From Candidatus Thiomargarita nelsonii (lineage in GTDB: Bacteria; Pseudomonadota; Gammaproteobacteria; Beggiatoales; Beggiatoaceae): a stretch of 64,000 nt of DNA. A program made the translations under genes and the position numbers. Where the stretch lies: NCBI GenBank assembly GCA_000785145.2, contig JSZA02000013.1:1-64000 (forward strand), read 5' to 3'. Below the pieces are notes generated by a model, which saw only the letters and a list, made by a program, of their open reading frames with translations, was not told the DNA's origin and ran no database searches. Below are positions 48,889-58,091 of the stretch, piece by piece (the first letter of the stretch is position 1; each line of letters starts with the position of its first letter).

Positions 48889-49767
48889 ATCCAACAACTC
48901 CAATTGTTGCCCCGCATAAAAATCATCCCCAATCAGCGAATTACCACATTTAATATTACTCTCCAAATCTGGCAACACTCGTTTTTCAAACAAAGACAAT
49001 TGCGAAATCACACTTTGCTCATCTTCTAATACTTTTAATAATAAAGACAGCTTTGTTACCTCCACCGCCTGCTGATCAATATCCACCCCATAAATATTAT
49101 TCAATAAAATACGCTTACGCTCATCAACCGTCAATTTCCAACTACCGCCGCTCGACTGATAAATACGCTGTTTTTTACCCTTAACCCATTTATCAGGTGC
49201 TTGTAAATACTGCTCAAGATGCCAATTCAGCAATCTCTGATACGCGCCCAACAAAAACGAGCCAGAGCCACAAGCTGGATCCAAAATTTTCAAACGGCTT
49301 GCAGCACCACGCGGACCGGCTTTTTTGCCCTTCAATAAAACTTCAAAAGAAAAGAGTGCAACCAGTTCATCCCAACGCGCTTGATAATCTGAATATTTAA
49401 TATAGAAAAGACGGGCAGTAGATGCACCGTCATTTTTATCGGGCTTAATGCGACAATCATAAACGGCAAATTCGGCAAAATTGGTTAAAATGCTGAGAGA
49501 GAGTTTGGCGTTCCAGCCGTAGCGGCGCACTTGGTAGGCGGGTTCAGTTTTTTTAAAGAGATTAATCGCTGGTTTTTTGGCTTCTACAAAGAATTTTCGC
49601 ACGCCACCAACACGAAAACTGTAATCGGGCATTTTGGTGGCGCGTCCGATTTTGAGTGCGTCTTCGTGGACAACGTGCCGATATGTTTCCGCTAATCCCT
49701 GTTCATTGTTGATATCCCAACCCAATGCCTTAAAAAAAGGATTGATGAAATCTAAGCGGGTTTGAAA

Positions 49768-49894
49768 TAAACACTAAGTCTCCATTTTTTAAATGTTTTG
49801 GACGCACTCTGCGAAGTTCAACCGTCTTGGTATGTTCAAATATTTTTTCAGCATATTTAGGACGTATTGATAATAACACTACGTTAGCGGACAT
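49768..49894 (-). pseudogene. ASCH-domain protein, N-terminal fragment
   Basis: Start ATG 49892-49894 reads MSANVVLLSIRPKYAEKIFE…, then KTVELRRVRPKHLKNGDLVFI, the first third of an ASCH (PUA-like RNA/nucleoside-binding) domain. It then runs into the methylase N-terminal region. A deletion has fused the two genes at about 49767. Confidence 0.72.
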
Positions 49895-49920
49895 AATAAA
49901 ATTACCTGCCATTTTTCGTT

Positions 49921-50213
49921 TTAACGCCCATTTGATAGAGATTCATTTAGGTGTATAGGATGATTAAAGACTTCTGTCTTGCTAAAGCGAAAAGCCATAA
50001 TTTCTTGATCTAAGTACACCAAGCCGCTTAAATGATACGAGCGGGTGCCGAAAGGCTAGGACGACTGGCACGGTAATAGACATTTTCTACATTCAGAATT
50101 AGACTGGGAACTCCTCCAAAAATGTCTTGACTAGCGATCTTATAGTCAAAAAGGTGCATAGCCCAGTCAGATTGTATCGGTACAATAAAAGTAGGTATAT
50201 TTTGTAGCCTCAA
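49921..50213 (-). pseudogene. C-terminal remnant of the gene that pairs with ASCH (acetyltransferase-like)
   Basis: RLQNIPTFIVPIQSDWAMHLFDYKIASQDIFGG, then NVENVYYRASRP, then a frame change near 50040 into RSYHLSGLVYLDQEIMAFRFSKTEVFNHPIHLNESLSNGR and TAA at 49921. The NVENVYYR stretch resembles proteins encoded next to ASCH genes, annotated as GNAT-like. The 5' part is gone; the junction near 50214 abuts a caspase fragment in the opposite direction. Confidence 0.5.
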
Positions 50214-50214
50214 C

Positions 50215-51674
50215 CAGCTTCGCCCAGGCTCGTAGCAGTGCTGATAATAAGGACAAAGACAACTATGATGTATTAGACGATGAATTTAATGCTTGGTTGT
50301 CCCCCTTGTACGCAAAAACTGAGAAAGTAGTATTTGTCTCGGATTCCTGTCACTCAGCAACCGTAGCGCGAGGACCAGCCGCACCTATTCGAGCGATCAA
50401 AGATGATAAACGGCCACATTTGTTGGGCCAACAGACTTATATCCAGCCACTCACTGTTCGTGGTATTCGTATCGGTGCAGCGCAAGACCATGAATCAGCC
50501 ATTGAATGGCCTCAAAAAGAGGGTCAATATTATGGCCTATTTACTTGGCATTGGGTACAAAATTTACAACAAGCACAAGCGAATGATACTTGGCATAATC
50601 TCTTTGAGCGTACTGATGCACAAATCAGGGAGCAGCGACCACAGATAGAGGGTAATCGCCGCCAACTACTCGCTGGTGTGACCAAAGGCTCGATATGATC
50701 GGGTGATAGAAGAAAGTCATGTTTACCATTTTCCACCCATTAAGGTATCCTTAGAGGCCGATTTTCCAGAGCCATTGTTGCAAATAATAAAATCCGCATT
50801 CCAGCGAAACGGCAAACAATCACTCCCAGCCTATACTCTCATTGATGATCCGTCTCAGTCCGCGCTACGTCTGTACCTGTTGCGCCCCAAGCGGAAAAAC
50901 GGTCAATTTATTCGTGCCAATGCGGACGATGTTTTACCAAAACCCTTTGCTAATCAACCCCCTGAGTTATGGATACTCACACAAGAACAGCAGTTATTAT
51001 ATAAAAATCTGCAAATTCCATTTGATAAGCCAACTGAGGGCGTTAAACAACTACAGAGTCATTTGAACAAATTGGCGCGTGCTCGTGAGCTCAAAGCACT
51101 CAAAAGTCCGCGTGGCAGTACTACTCCGGTGTCTGTGCAAGTTTCTATTTTGAATCAAGTCAATGATTGTCCAATCAATGCAAATTGTGTGCAGTTGCCC
51201 AATGACTTATTATATAGCAAAGACGGACCCTATTCTTTGGCGACATTTGAAGGGCGCACTTTGAGTAAAGACAAGATTCTCGATTTCACTTTGCACAATA
51301 AATCAGAGGAAAAATACTACTGTTACCTTATTAATATTAGTCCCGACAATGCTATTAACGTGATTTTTCCCAATCCAGAGGATTCAAATGAGTACGCCCG
51401 TCTCAATCCAGGCGATTCGCTACGACTCACAAAAGAAGTCGTTTTTGTGATGGGAGATGTTGGCAAAGAAACCATTAAAGTTATTACCAGTAAAAATCCA
51501 ATTAAAATAGGGTTATTGGAGCAGCCTGGGGTAAAAAACGTGTTGAATCCGTTAGAACGGCTCTTGAATAATGCGCTGCATGGGCGGCGGGAAAATGCGT
51601 CGATAGAGCTTGGTGAGTGGGCGACGGGGCAGGTGACTTTTGAGGTGAAAAAATTGGGTGTGTCCCCCGACTAA
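50215..51674 (+). pseudogene. Caspase-family (C14) protein, N-terminus lost and one frameshift
   Basis: It begins mid-domain (DNKDKDNYDVLDDEFNAWLSPLY). The catalytic Cys is present in VVFVSDSCHSATVARG, but the His-containing half upstream is missing. The protease part stops at TGA 50696-50698. Shifting frame, VIEESHVYHFPPIKVSLEADF… continues for 320 residues into a DUF4384-like domain (YCYLINISPDNAINVIFPNPEDSNEYARLNPGD…). It resembles the intact caspase–DUF4384 protein at 54020. Confidence 0.82.
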
Positions 51675-52701
51675 TTTTTGACGGGTTCCTAGCTTCCATC
51701 TTATAGTCCCTTTGAGTTGGTTGTATTGTAGGTAGAGTCTTGTTATGTGTCCATTTTGGCAGGTGACTCCGTACCAGTTACATCAATGCCATTAATTTAA
51801 TGTTAACATGTTTATTTTATTAAAACTTTTAGTGATACGGACTGGATTTGCAATCCAGTCCGCAACGTTTTAGGACTGAAACGTTACGGACGGGGTTGCA
51901 AACCCAATGCCACCTTCGTTAAGGTATTCAGGAGTCCAAACTTTAGTTTGGGAGAGCCGACGCCCAAGATAAATCTTGGACTCCTAATACCACGATTGCG
52001 GGCATTTATCCTTAACTTAATGGCATTGGGTTGCAAACCCCGTCCGGCACAACCCCACAACCCAGCACAGGGATTAACGAAATAAAGGGATTAAAACACA
52101 AGAACAACCTCAATAAAACCCACACACCAATCCCTGATTTCGTAAATCCCGGTGCTATCTTTGTCATTTCGACGCGGAGCTTGATCGGTTTGCAACCCTG
52201 TCCGAAACGTTTTATGTCGCCACGCAAGTTTAAGCCACCAACCCAAGTACAATTGATTTGTCACATAAAGATAGTACAGCATAAATCAACAACGAATAAA
52301 ACCACCGTAGTGCTATTAAGGACAAATCTCACTTTATCATATCGACGCGGAGCTTATCATAAAAACTGTATGGACACCCCATTTTTATTGACTAGTCTCA
52401 TATTCAAATTGCCCTAAAAACCAACCCCACTAGCCAAGATAAATCTTGGACTCCTTAATATTTAAGACTAGAATTCCGATTTTTTGAAAAAATCGGATTT
52501 CTCATTTCGAGCCAAAATTCTAAGAGCGATTTAGACAACAAAAACCCTACGCAAAAATTAAGCCAATCCGATCATTCCGTTAATCCGCTGTACTAGGTTA
52601 CCAAAAGTTATCAGTTAGCAAAAAAACATTTATTATAAATAAGATAGTCATTTTTTATTGATCTCCAACTTCAACTCAACTATAATTGCACCGCCTGATT
52701 G
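51675..52701. other. One-kilobase repeat-rich gap without a supported gene
   Basis: Contains a GGATTTGCAATCC-type palindrome (about 51842-51895), a MITE (51905-52028), a block CCTGATTTCGTAAATCCCGG (about 52133) repeated near 53585, a GGAGTCC palindrome (about 52434) and AAATCGGATTT arms (about 52472-52501). An open frame of 128 codons on + runs through these repeats and is not convincing. Confidence 0.6.
51905..52028. mobile_element. 124-bp MITE, 11-bp target duplication
   Basis: Ends CAATGCC… and CTTAACTTAATGGCATTG; the left end reads CAATGCCACCTTCGTTAAGG, a hybrid of the two end types. GGTTGCAAACC is duplicated at 51894-51904 and 52029-52039. Core as in the 19536 copy. Confidence 0.85.
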
Positions 52702-53535
52702 ATGGTCTTTTACATAAAGAAGATTTACCGTGAAACTGATAATAAAACATGCCATGCTGAGAATCCCCTAAATGGGGAATACCTGATGACATTTTCCCTG
52801 TATGACGATCCCCAAGGGTACATCATCTGGGAAGAGACGCAAAATGTGAACGTGCAAGACGGTGATTATGAGGTAGTCTTAGGTACCAACAACCCGATCA
52901 ACTTTCCCGAGAACAAGGAATACTACCTAGAAGTCACTCTTGGTGGTTCTCCCGAATTGGCAGCGAAGGATATCGTAACTCCGACGGGTAAAAAGCCCAA
53001 AAAGTTTAAAAAGCCGGTGATAATAACTGAGTGGCTGACTGTCGACGGCAACGTCGGCATCGGCACGACAAGCCCGGAGACGAAGTTGGAGGTTGCGGGA
53101 ACAGTAAAAGCTGACAAGTTCATTTCCAGTGAAAAACCTATCGCATTTTACGCGGAAGGCGGTGGGCACGTTTCGTCCGGCACTCATATGTTGGTAAACT
53201 TCAAAACAGAAGTGCTAGATACCAGAGGGGCGTGGAATGGCTCAAGGTTTACGGTTCCAGAAGCAGGTATTTACCTTTTTTCCATCTCGTTTACGAAGGA
53301 CGCTTACTATCACGGCGGAACAACCGATGATGTGTATTTAATTCTTTATAAAAACGGGAAATCTGTAAGTTCTGCTTGGTCTGGAGAGGGTTCAGGTAAT
53401 CGTGAGACTGCTTCAAAAACTCTTATCCTCGATTTGTCGAAGAACGACACGATCGAATTTTATGCGGGCTCCGATGGAGAGTATAAAAGACATCTAGCCT
53501 CATACGCAGCATCCGGCTTTAAACTCGGACTATAG
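52702..53535 (+). CDS. C1q/TNF-like domain protein
   Basis: 277 residues from ATG 52702. An N-terminal beta domain (NGEYLMTFSLYDDPQGYIIWEETQNVNVQDGDYEVVLG…YYLEVTLGG) precedes a short VDGNVGIGTTSPETKLEVAGTVKADKF motif, typical of tail-fibre and S74-associated proteins. A C-terminal C1q-like jelly-roll follows (PIAFYAEGGGHVSSGTHMLVNF…FTVPEAGIYLFSISF…). Family members carry a signal peptide. None is seen here, and the first residues (FYIKKIYRETDNKTCHAE) look degraded, so the 5' end may be lost. Probably a surface protein. Confidence 0.7.
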   Translation: MVFYIKKIYRETDNKTCHAENPLNGEYLMTFSLYDDPQGYIIWEETQNVNVQDGDYEVVLGTNNPINFPENKEYYLEVTLGGSPELAAKDIVTPTGKKPKKFKKPVIITEWLTVDGNVGIGTTSPETKLEVAGTVKADKFISSEKPIAFYAEGGGHVSSGTHMLVNFKTEVLDTRGAWNGSRFTVPEAGIYLFSISFTKDAYYHGGTTDDVYLILYKNGKSVSSAWSGEGSGNRETASKTLILDLSKNDTIEFYAGSDGEYKRHLASYAASGFKLGL

Positions 53536-53777
53536 TCATATAGAAAGGGCAACATTTTTTTTTGACAAAACTACAAGGATTGATCCCTGATTTCGTCAAT
53601 CCCGGTGCTATCTTTGGAGTCCAAGATAAATCTTGGACTCCGAAAACCATGACAATAATTTTTTTAAATGGCTAAGAAAATTAGACTGATGAAATAATGG
53701 TACTATAAAAAAAAATTATATAAAAAAGCTTGCTTTTTTTTTTTAACATGAGTAGAATTCGCACTCACTCCTTTCAG

Positions 53778-53850
53778 GGGCCGTTAGCTCAGTTGGTAGA
53801 GCATCGGACTTTTAATCCGGTGGTCGTGCGTTCGAATCGCACACGGCCCA
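53778..53850 (+). tRNA. tRNA-Lys (UUU)
   Basis: 73 nt. The acceptor stem GGGCCGT/ACGGCCC closes the gene. D-arm GCTCAGTTGGTAGAGC, anticodon loop CTTTTAA with anticodon TTT, and T-arm GTGCGTTCGAATCGCAC. No CCA is encoded. Confidence 0.97.
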
Positions 53851-54019
53851 CAAAATCCCTGATTTTATCAAGCCCTTCATATCAGCCTTCAAGATTACCT
53901 GTCACATTCTTTTTCCTAAACTCTCATCTCAAAAAAATCCGGGGGCATGTTTTTTTTTGGCAACCCGACGGTTCTTTTAGTATAATTAAATTATTCACTA
54001 ATCAATTTAGGAGACAGTT

Positions 54020-55477
54020 ATGATGCAAAAATTACTCACTAGCCTATTGTTAGTCATTTCTACTGTTCCAACTTTAGCAGAAGATCGTGCCTTGTTGGTG
54101 GGCATTGATACCTATCAATATGTTAGCCCATTAAGGGGCAGTCAAACTGATGTTGAAGAAATGCTGCAATTTATACAAAAAGTGTGGAACTATCAACCTC
54201 ACCAAATTCGTACCCTAATCGATGAGCAAGCCACTCGTGAAAATATTCTTAACAGCATTGATGATTGGCTGATTAAAGAGACTCAGCATGGGGATAGAGT
54301 GTTTTTTTACTACAGTGGACATGGTTATTACATTTGGGATGATAATGGTGATGAAACTGATGGGTATGATGAAACCTTATGTCCCGTCGAAACCAAAATC
54401 ACAAGTGAGACCATGATTCGTGATGATGAGATTGAAGCGCGTTTGCGACGTTTAGAAGGGCGGAAAGTGACGCTCGTTATTGATGCTTGCCATTCAGGCA
54501 CCGTGACACGGACTCTAACCAAAAGAAAAGCGACACCAATTATCAAAATTCCCGTTTTAAACTCACAAAAAGTCTTTAAGAGACCTAAGCTTTCGACTAG
54601 AGGTAGCAAGCCAGATGGTTTTATTAGTAGCTCGCTAGATGTGATTGCTTATAGTGCTGTTGCCCCTAACCAAGTGGCTTTGGTGGATACCGAAACCCCC
54701 TATCGTGGTGTGTTTACTCGCCGCTTTATCGAAGGTGTTGAAAAAAAACTCGCTGATAGCAATTTTGATGGACAAGTGAGCCATGCCGAGTTGTTAGAAT
54801 ATATCCGTACTGAATCACAAGCTTATTGTGATAGACACACACATCAATGTACGGCTCGAAAACTGAGTCCGCAATTAGAAGCCAAGCCGGAAGTTTTAGC
54901 AATGGATGTACGCTCTGCTACTAAAATCCCTCAGACAAATCAGACCACAACGAATAGTCTGTTAGTCCATGATAACCAAGCGAACTTGCAGCTTGAAATA
55001 TTACCGGATGACACCTTTCAAATAGGTGACAGCATGAAAATACGGATACACAGTGATCATGATGGCTATTTTTTATTGTTTGACATTAATAGTGTCGGCG
55101 AATTAACGCGCCTCTTTCCTAATGAATATAGCGAGCTTTCAGGTAAAAATGGCTATGTGAGAGCCAAGACAGATGTGATCATTCCAACGCTTGACTATGG
55201 TTTTAAATTCACGGTTCAGCCGCCATTGGGCAAGGGATTACTGATCGCGCTAGTGGTAGAAGATGACTTACCAGATATACAGAAATTATTGCCAGAGGCC
55301 ATAAAAAAACAATTGCCAAGCCAAAAAGCTCAAGCGGTGTTACAGCAATTACGTCAGCAACTTAATCAGACATTAGCAAAATTAAATAAAAATGAAGAAA
55401 TTGTTAATAGTCCCGTGCGTTGGTCTATAACAGTCAAAAATTACGAAATTGTTCGTCAGTCTTGGTGGGAGTTTTAA
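54020..55477 (+). CDS. Secreted caspase-family (C14) protease with DUF4384 domain
   Basis: 485 residues with a signal peptide (MMQKLLTSLLLVISTVPTLA). Protease domain residues about 22-270: catalytic His101 in VFFYYSGHGYY and Cys157 in VTLVIDACHSGTVTR. Residues about 330-440 form a DUF4384-like beta domain (LQLEILPDDTFQIGDSMKIRIHSDHDGYFLLFDINSVGELTRLFPN). GGAG precedes the ATG pair. An OmpA-family gene starts directly after its stop, so they form an operon. Orthocaspases cut after basic residues. A periplasmic or outer-surface role is inferred. Confidence 0.9.
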   Translation: MMQKLLTSLLLVISTVPTLAEDRALLVGIDTYQYVSPLRGSQTDVEEMLQFIQKVWNYQPHQIRTLIDEQATRENILNSIDDWLIKETQHGDRVFFYYSGHGYYIWDDNGDETDGYDETLCPVETKITSETMIRDDEIEARLRRLEGRKVTLVIDACHSGTVTRTLTKRKATPIIKIPVLNSQKVFKRPKLSTRGSKPDGFISSSLDVIAYSAVAPNQVALVDTETPYRGVFTRRFIEGVEKKLADSNFDGQVSHAELLEYIRTESQAYCDRHTHQCTARKLSPQLEAKPEVLAMDVRSATKIPQTNQTTTNSLLVHDNQANLQLEILPDDTFQIGDSMKIRIHSDHDGYFLLFDINSVGELTRLFPNEYSELSGKNGYVRAKTDVIIPTLDYGFKFTVQPPLGKGLLIALVVEDDLPDIQKLLPEAIKKQLPSQKAQAVLQQLRQQLNQTLAKLNKNEEIVNSPVRWSITVKNYEIVRQSWWEF

Positions 55478-56410
55478 ATGGAGAACACAATGCAAAATAA
55501 AAGGATTTTATCTTTGGTGAGTGCGATTGTTTTTTTGTTTTTTTTGTGTCTTGCGGGATCGAGTTTGGCAGCTTGTATTGATTATCAAAACCAAGTGAAT
55601 CAAGCCGTGCGAGCTCATAACTTAGATAAATTGGAACCGTTATTTGCCATACTCAAAACTCAGGACTGCCCAACAAATTATTTAGACTGGTTGAGACGCA
55701 GTATGGCACAAATTGCGGCAGCCCATGCGGATGAGTTAACGCAGCAAGGTCAATTAGAACTGGCTAATAAGTGGCTCAAACGTGCCCCCATGTTGACATG
55801 GTCCACACAAGTGATACAGGGGGATATTGCCATGCGCCATAAACAATGGCAGGCAGCCGCGCAATATTATAATCAAGCCATTGATTTAATTGCGAATAAG
55901 GAAACAACGCCTTATCCACCGCCAAAACAACAGATCGAAAAAGTGTTTCAATTAGCATCACAAGCACAAGTGTTGGCTGGCAATATAGATAAGATTGTTA
56001 GCAGTAGAGGGATAGCCAGTGGTGTGATGCTTAACAATATACGCGGTTTTAAGCCAACGAGCCGTTTGATACCGATACACTTTGCAACGAATGAAAGTCA
56101 ATTGAAGAAAAATGGCAAAAAGGCGGCAGGGCAATTGGCTAGCTATATCAAGCTATACAATTTCAAAGAAATCACACTGATTGGGCATACTGACTCAAAT
56201 GGGAGTGATGAGTATAATTACGTATTATCACAAAAACGCGCTGATACAGTGAGCGCCTATTTGCAAAAAGCCGGTATCACTGCGATAATTAAGACTGTCG
56301 CTAAAGGCGAGAGCGAGCCGTTACAATTGGAAAATCCTGCCAACAACTATACGCAAGATGAAATTGATGCGCTTAATCGGCGGGTGGAATTTGTGACTCG
56401 TCCAAGATAA
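55478..56410 (+). CDS. OmpA-family peptidoglycan-associated protein
   Basis: 310 residues. Signal peptide from ATG 55478 or 55490 (ILSLVSAIVFLFFLCLAGSSLAAC). A helical TPR-like region (about 40-170) precedes the C-terminal OmpA domain: IPIHFATNESQLKKNGKKAAGQLASYIKLYNFKEITLIGHTDSNGSDEYNYVLSQKRADTV. The conserved TD and R residues that bind diaminopimelate are present. It follows the caspase gene without a gap and probably anchors a periplasmic complex. Confidence 0.88.
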   Translation: MENTMQNKRILSLVSAIVFLFFLCLAGSSLAACIDYQNQVNQAVRAHNLDKLEPLFAILKTQDCPTNYLDWLRRSMAQIAAAHADELTQQGQLELANKWLKRAPMLTWSTQVIQGDIAMRHKQWQAAAQYYNQAIDLIANKETTPYPPPKQQIEKVFQLASQAQVLAGNIDKIVSSRGIASGVMLNNIRGFKPTSRLIPIHFATNESQLKKNGKKAAGQLASYIKLYNFKEITLIGHTDSNGSDEYNYVLSQKRADTVSAYLQKAGITAIIKTVAKGESEPLQLENPANNYTQDEIDALNRRVEFVTRPR

Positions 56411-56442
56411 ATCTTGGACTCCAATATAGGAGGGGGTTTATT

Positions 56443-57228
56443 ATGTTAAATACTACTTTTTACAAATTGCTCTTTGGGCAGCTATTATTGTTGTGGGTTG
56501 TTTCGGGATGTGCTACCACTACACATAACGCTGATCCTTTAGAACCATTCAATCGTGCTATTTTCATCTTTAATGATGGACTTGACAAAACGATGTTAAA
56601 ACCCTTGGCAAATGTCTATCAAACGATTGTGCCAAAACCTGTTAACAAAGGGGTGAGCAATTTTTTCAGTAATCTTGGTGATGTTGTCGTTATTGCCAAT
56701 GATTTGTTACAGTTCAAGTTTAAACAAGCCGCTTCAGACACAGGCAGGGTTTTAGTTAACTCTACTGTCGGTTTAGTCGGTTTTATTGATGTTGCTACCA
56801 AATTAAATTTGCCCAAGCATGATGAAGATTTTGGTCAAACCTTGGGTTATTGGGGAGTCGGCAATGGTCCCTACCTTGTTTTGCCACTTTTTGGACCAAG
56901 TTCAATACGTGATGGTTTGGGACGGGGGGCTGATAGTTTTTTAGATCCGCTTTTTTATTATACAGCATCACAAGTTGATGCATCGGCTTTGGCACCTTAT
57001 GTGCTCAAAGGGGTTGATGAGCGTGCGGGTCTTTTAGAGCTTGAAACAGTACTCGAAGCTGCCGCTTTAGATGAGTATTCATACATGCGCGATGCCTATT
57101 TAGCAAGACGAGAATATTTGGTTTACGATGGCAATCCCCCGCAACAGGATGAGGGTATCTTTGATGATGATGAGGGTCTCTTTGATGACGATGAAGATCT
57201 CTTTGATGACGATGAGGAATCCAACTAA
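56443..57228 (+). CDS. mlaA: MlaA (VacJ) outer-membrane lipoprotein with acidic repeat tail
   Basis: 261 residues. Lipobox VVSGC, then DPLEPFNRAIFIFNDGLDKTMLKPLANVYQTIVPKPVNKGVSNFFSNLGDVVVIANDLLQFKF, the MlaA core. Then GQTLGYWGVGNGPYLVLPLFGPSSIRDGLGRGADSFLDP. MlaA removes phospholipids from the outer leaflet with the Mla ABC system. The C-terminus carries three acidic repeats (EGIFDDD, EGLFDDD, EDLFDDDEE) not usual in the family. AGGAGG lies before the ATG. Confidence 0.94.
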   Translation: MLNTTFYKLLFGQLLLLWVVSGCATTTHNADPLEPFNRAIFIFNDGLDKTMLKPLANVYQTIVPKPVNKGVSNFFSNLGDVVVIANDLLQFKFKQAASDTGRVLVNSTVGLVGFIDVATKLNLPKHDEDFGQTLGYWGVGNGPYLVLPLFGPSSIRDGLGRGADSFLDPLFYYTASQVDASALAPYVLKGVDERAGLLELETVLEAAALDEYSYMRDAYLARREYLVYDGNPPQQDEGIFDDDEGLFDDDEDLFDDDEESN

Positions 57229-57293
57229 GAGGCTTGATCATTGCCAATAGATAAGTGATAATTAATAAACGTTTAATTTGTGACACTGACTAT

Positions 57294-57506
57294 ATGGAAA
57301 AATCTGATTTTTTGCAATCATTAGAAGCCAAAATTGATGCACTTATCCAAACAAGCCAACAATTGGCAGAAGAAAACCAATCTTTGCGTGAAAGCCAAAC
57401 GAACTTAAGTGCTGCACATGCCGCCTTGCTTGAAAAAAACGCCCTAGCACGCTCACATATCGAAGCAATGATTGCACGGCTCAAATCTATGGAAGTAAAC
57501 ACATGA
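57294..57506 (+). CDS. ZapB-like small coiled-coil protein (TIGR02449 type)
   Basis: 70 residues from ATG 57294, mostly coiled coil (SDFLQSLEAKIDALIQTSQQLAEENQSLRESQTNLSAAHAALLEKNALARSHIEAMIARLKSME). It overlaps zapA by ATGA. This small gene before zapA is conserved in gammaproteobacteria and probably assists Z-ring assembly. Confidence 0.85.
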   Translation: MEKSDFLQSLEAKIDALIQTSQQLAEENQSLRESQTNLSAAHAALLEKNALARSHIEAMIARLKSMEVNT

Positions 57507-57817
57507 CCCTTGGTAAATCGGTGCAGGTTAATTTACATATTCTTGAAAAGGATTATGTAGTCGCTTGCCCAGAAGAAGAACGTGACACTTTGATGGCTTC
57601 TGCCCAGTATCTCAATGAAAAAGTCAAAGAAGTGCGTGATGCTGGCAAAGTGATCAGTACGGAACGTATGCTGGTTATTAGTGCTCTGAATATTATTCAC
57701 GAATATTTACACTATAAACAAGAAAAAGAACAATACAGAGACACTTTCAATCATGAAATAGCACGTTTGCAAGAAAAAATAGACATGGCTTTATTAGAAA
57801 TAAATAATAGTACTTGA
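57503..57817 (+). CDS. zapA: Cell-division protein ZapA
   Basis: 104 residues. VQVNLHILEKDYVVACPEEERDTLMASAQYLNEKVKEVRDAGKVISTERMLVISALNIIHEYLHYK is a full ZapA globular domain, followed by a coiled-coil tail. It bundles FtsZ filaments. A 6S-like RNA follows, the conserved gammaproteobacterial order. Confidence 0.93.
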   Translation: MTLGKSVQVNLHILEKDYVVACPEEERDTLMASAQYLNEKVKEVRDAGKVISTERMLVISALNIIHEYLHYKQEKEQYRDTFNHEIARLQEKIDMALLEINNST

Positions 57818-57886
57818 TTTTCTATCAAAGTTTCTTTACAATGGACGAACTGGGTGATAAGACATTTTTTTGCTTTTTTTTATTTT

Positions 57887-58076
57887 GGCATCCCCTCTAG
57901 TATTGTGAACTGGCTAGACTCTTGAATCTAACTTTTCTAGCAAGGGACGGAGTGTAGTAGGTGTTGTTGTGCATATCTGCCCAGTCGTAGAAAGCCTGAT
58001 ACGTCTCTCCAATGTCCTTATTTGAACCACGATGGTTCAAGGCAAAAAGCGCTCACAATATTGGCTGGTGGATGCC
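57887..58076 (+). ncRNA. ssrS: 6S RNA
   Basis: About 190 nt. The closing stem GGCATCC (57887-57893) pairs with GGATGCC (58070-58076). The 3' half contains CCTTATTTGAACCACGATGGTTCAAGGC, strongly resembling the GAACC…GGTTC hairpin of Escherichia coli 6S RNA. The position directly after zapA is the conserved 6S location. 6S RNA binds sigma-70 RNA polymerase in stationary phase. Confidence 0.8.
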
Positions 58077-58091
58077 TCCCTCCCTTCCCTG

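Larger units (their letters stand above)
47180..49767 (-). pseudogene. Type IIG-like restriction-modification enzyme, interrupted and truncated
   Basis: The N-terminus begins at a deletion junction (FQTRLDFINPFFKALGWDINNEQG…). A PD-(D/E)XK-like nuclease part (DYSFRVGGVRKFFVEAKKP) is followed by the methylase SAM motif (LKILDPACGSGSFLLGAYQRLL). A 148-bp MITE with 11-bp duplication then splits the gene, with frame preserved but stops inside. The catalytic NPPY motif (VIGNPPYVLL) and target-recognition part run to about 47640. The end is disordered, but a C-terminal piece (IVQLVDKMLALNKQLAAAPIRKSERDLNG) is recognisable at about 47200-47290. It would have cut and methylated DNA. Confidence 0.87.

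Noticed and set aside
49197..49400. Short + strand frames opposite the methylase
   Set aside because: Shadow frames of a clearly coding opposite strand, without start signals.
52031..52417. 128-codon frame on +
   Set aside because: Runs through a MITE end and dispersed repeats; composition is not protein-like and it lacks a ribosome-binding site.
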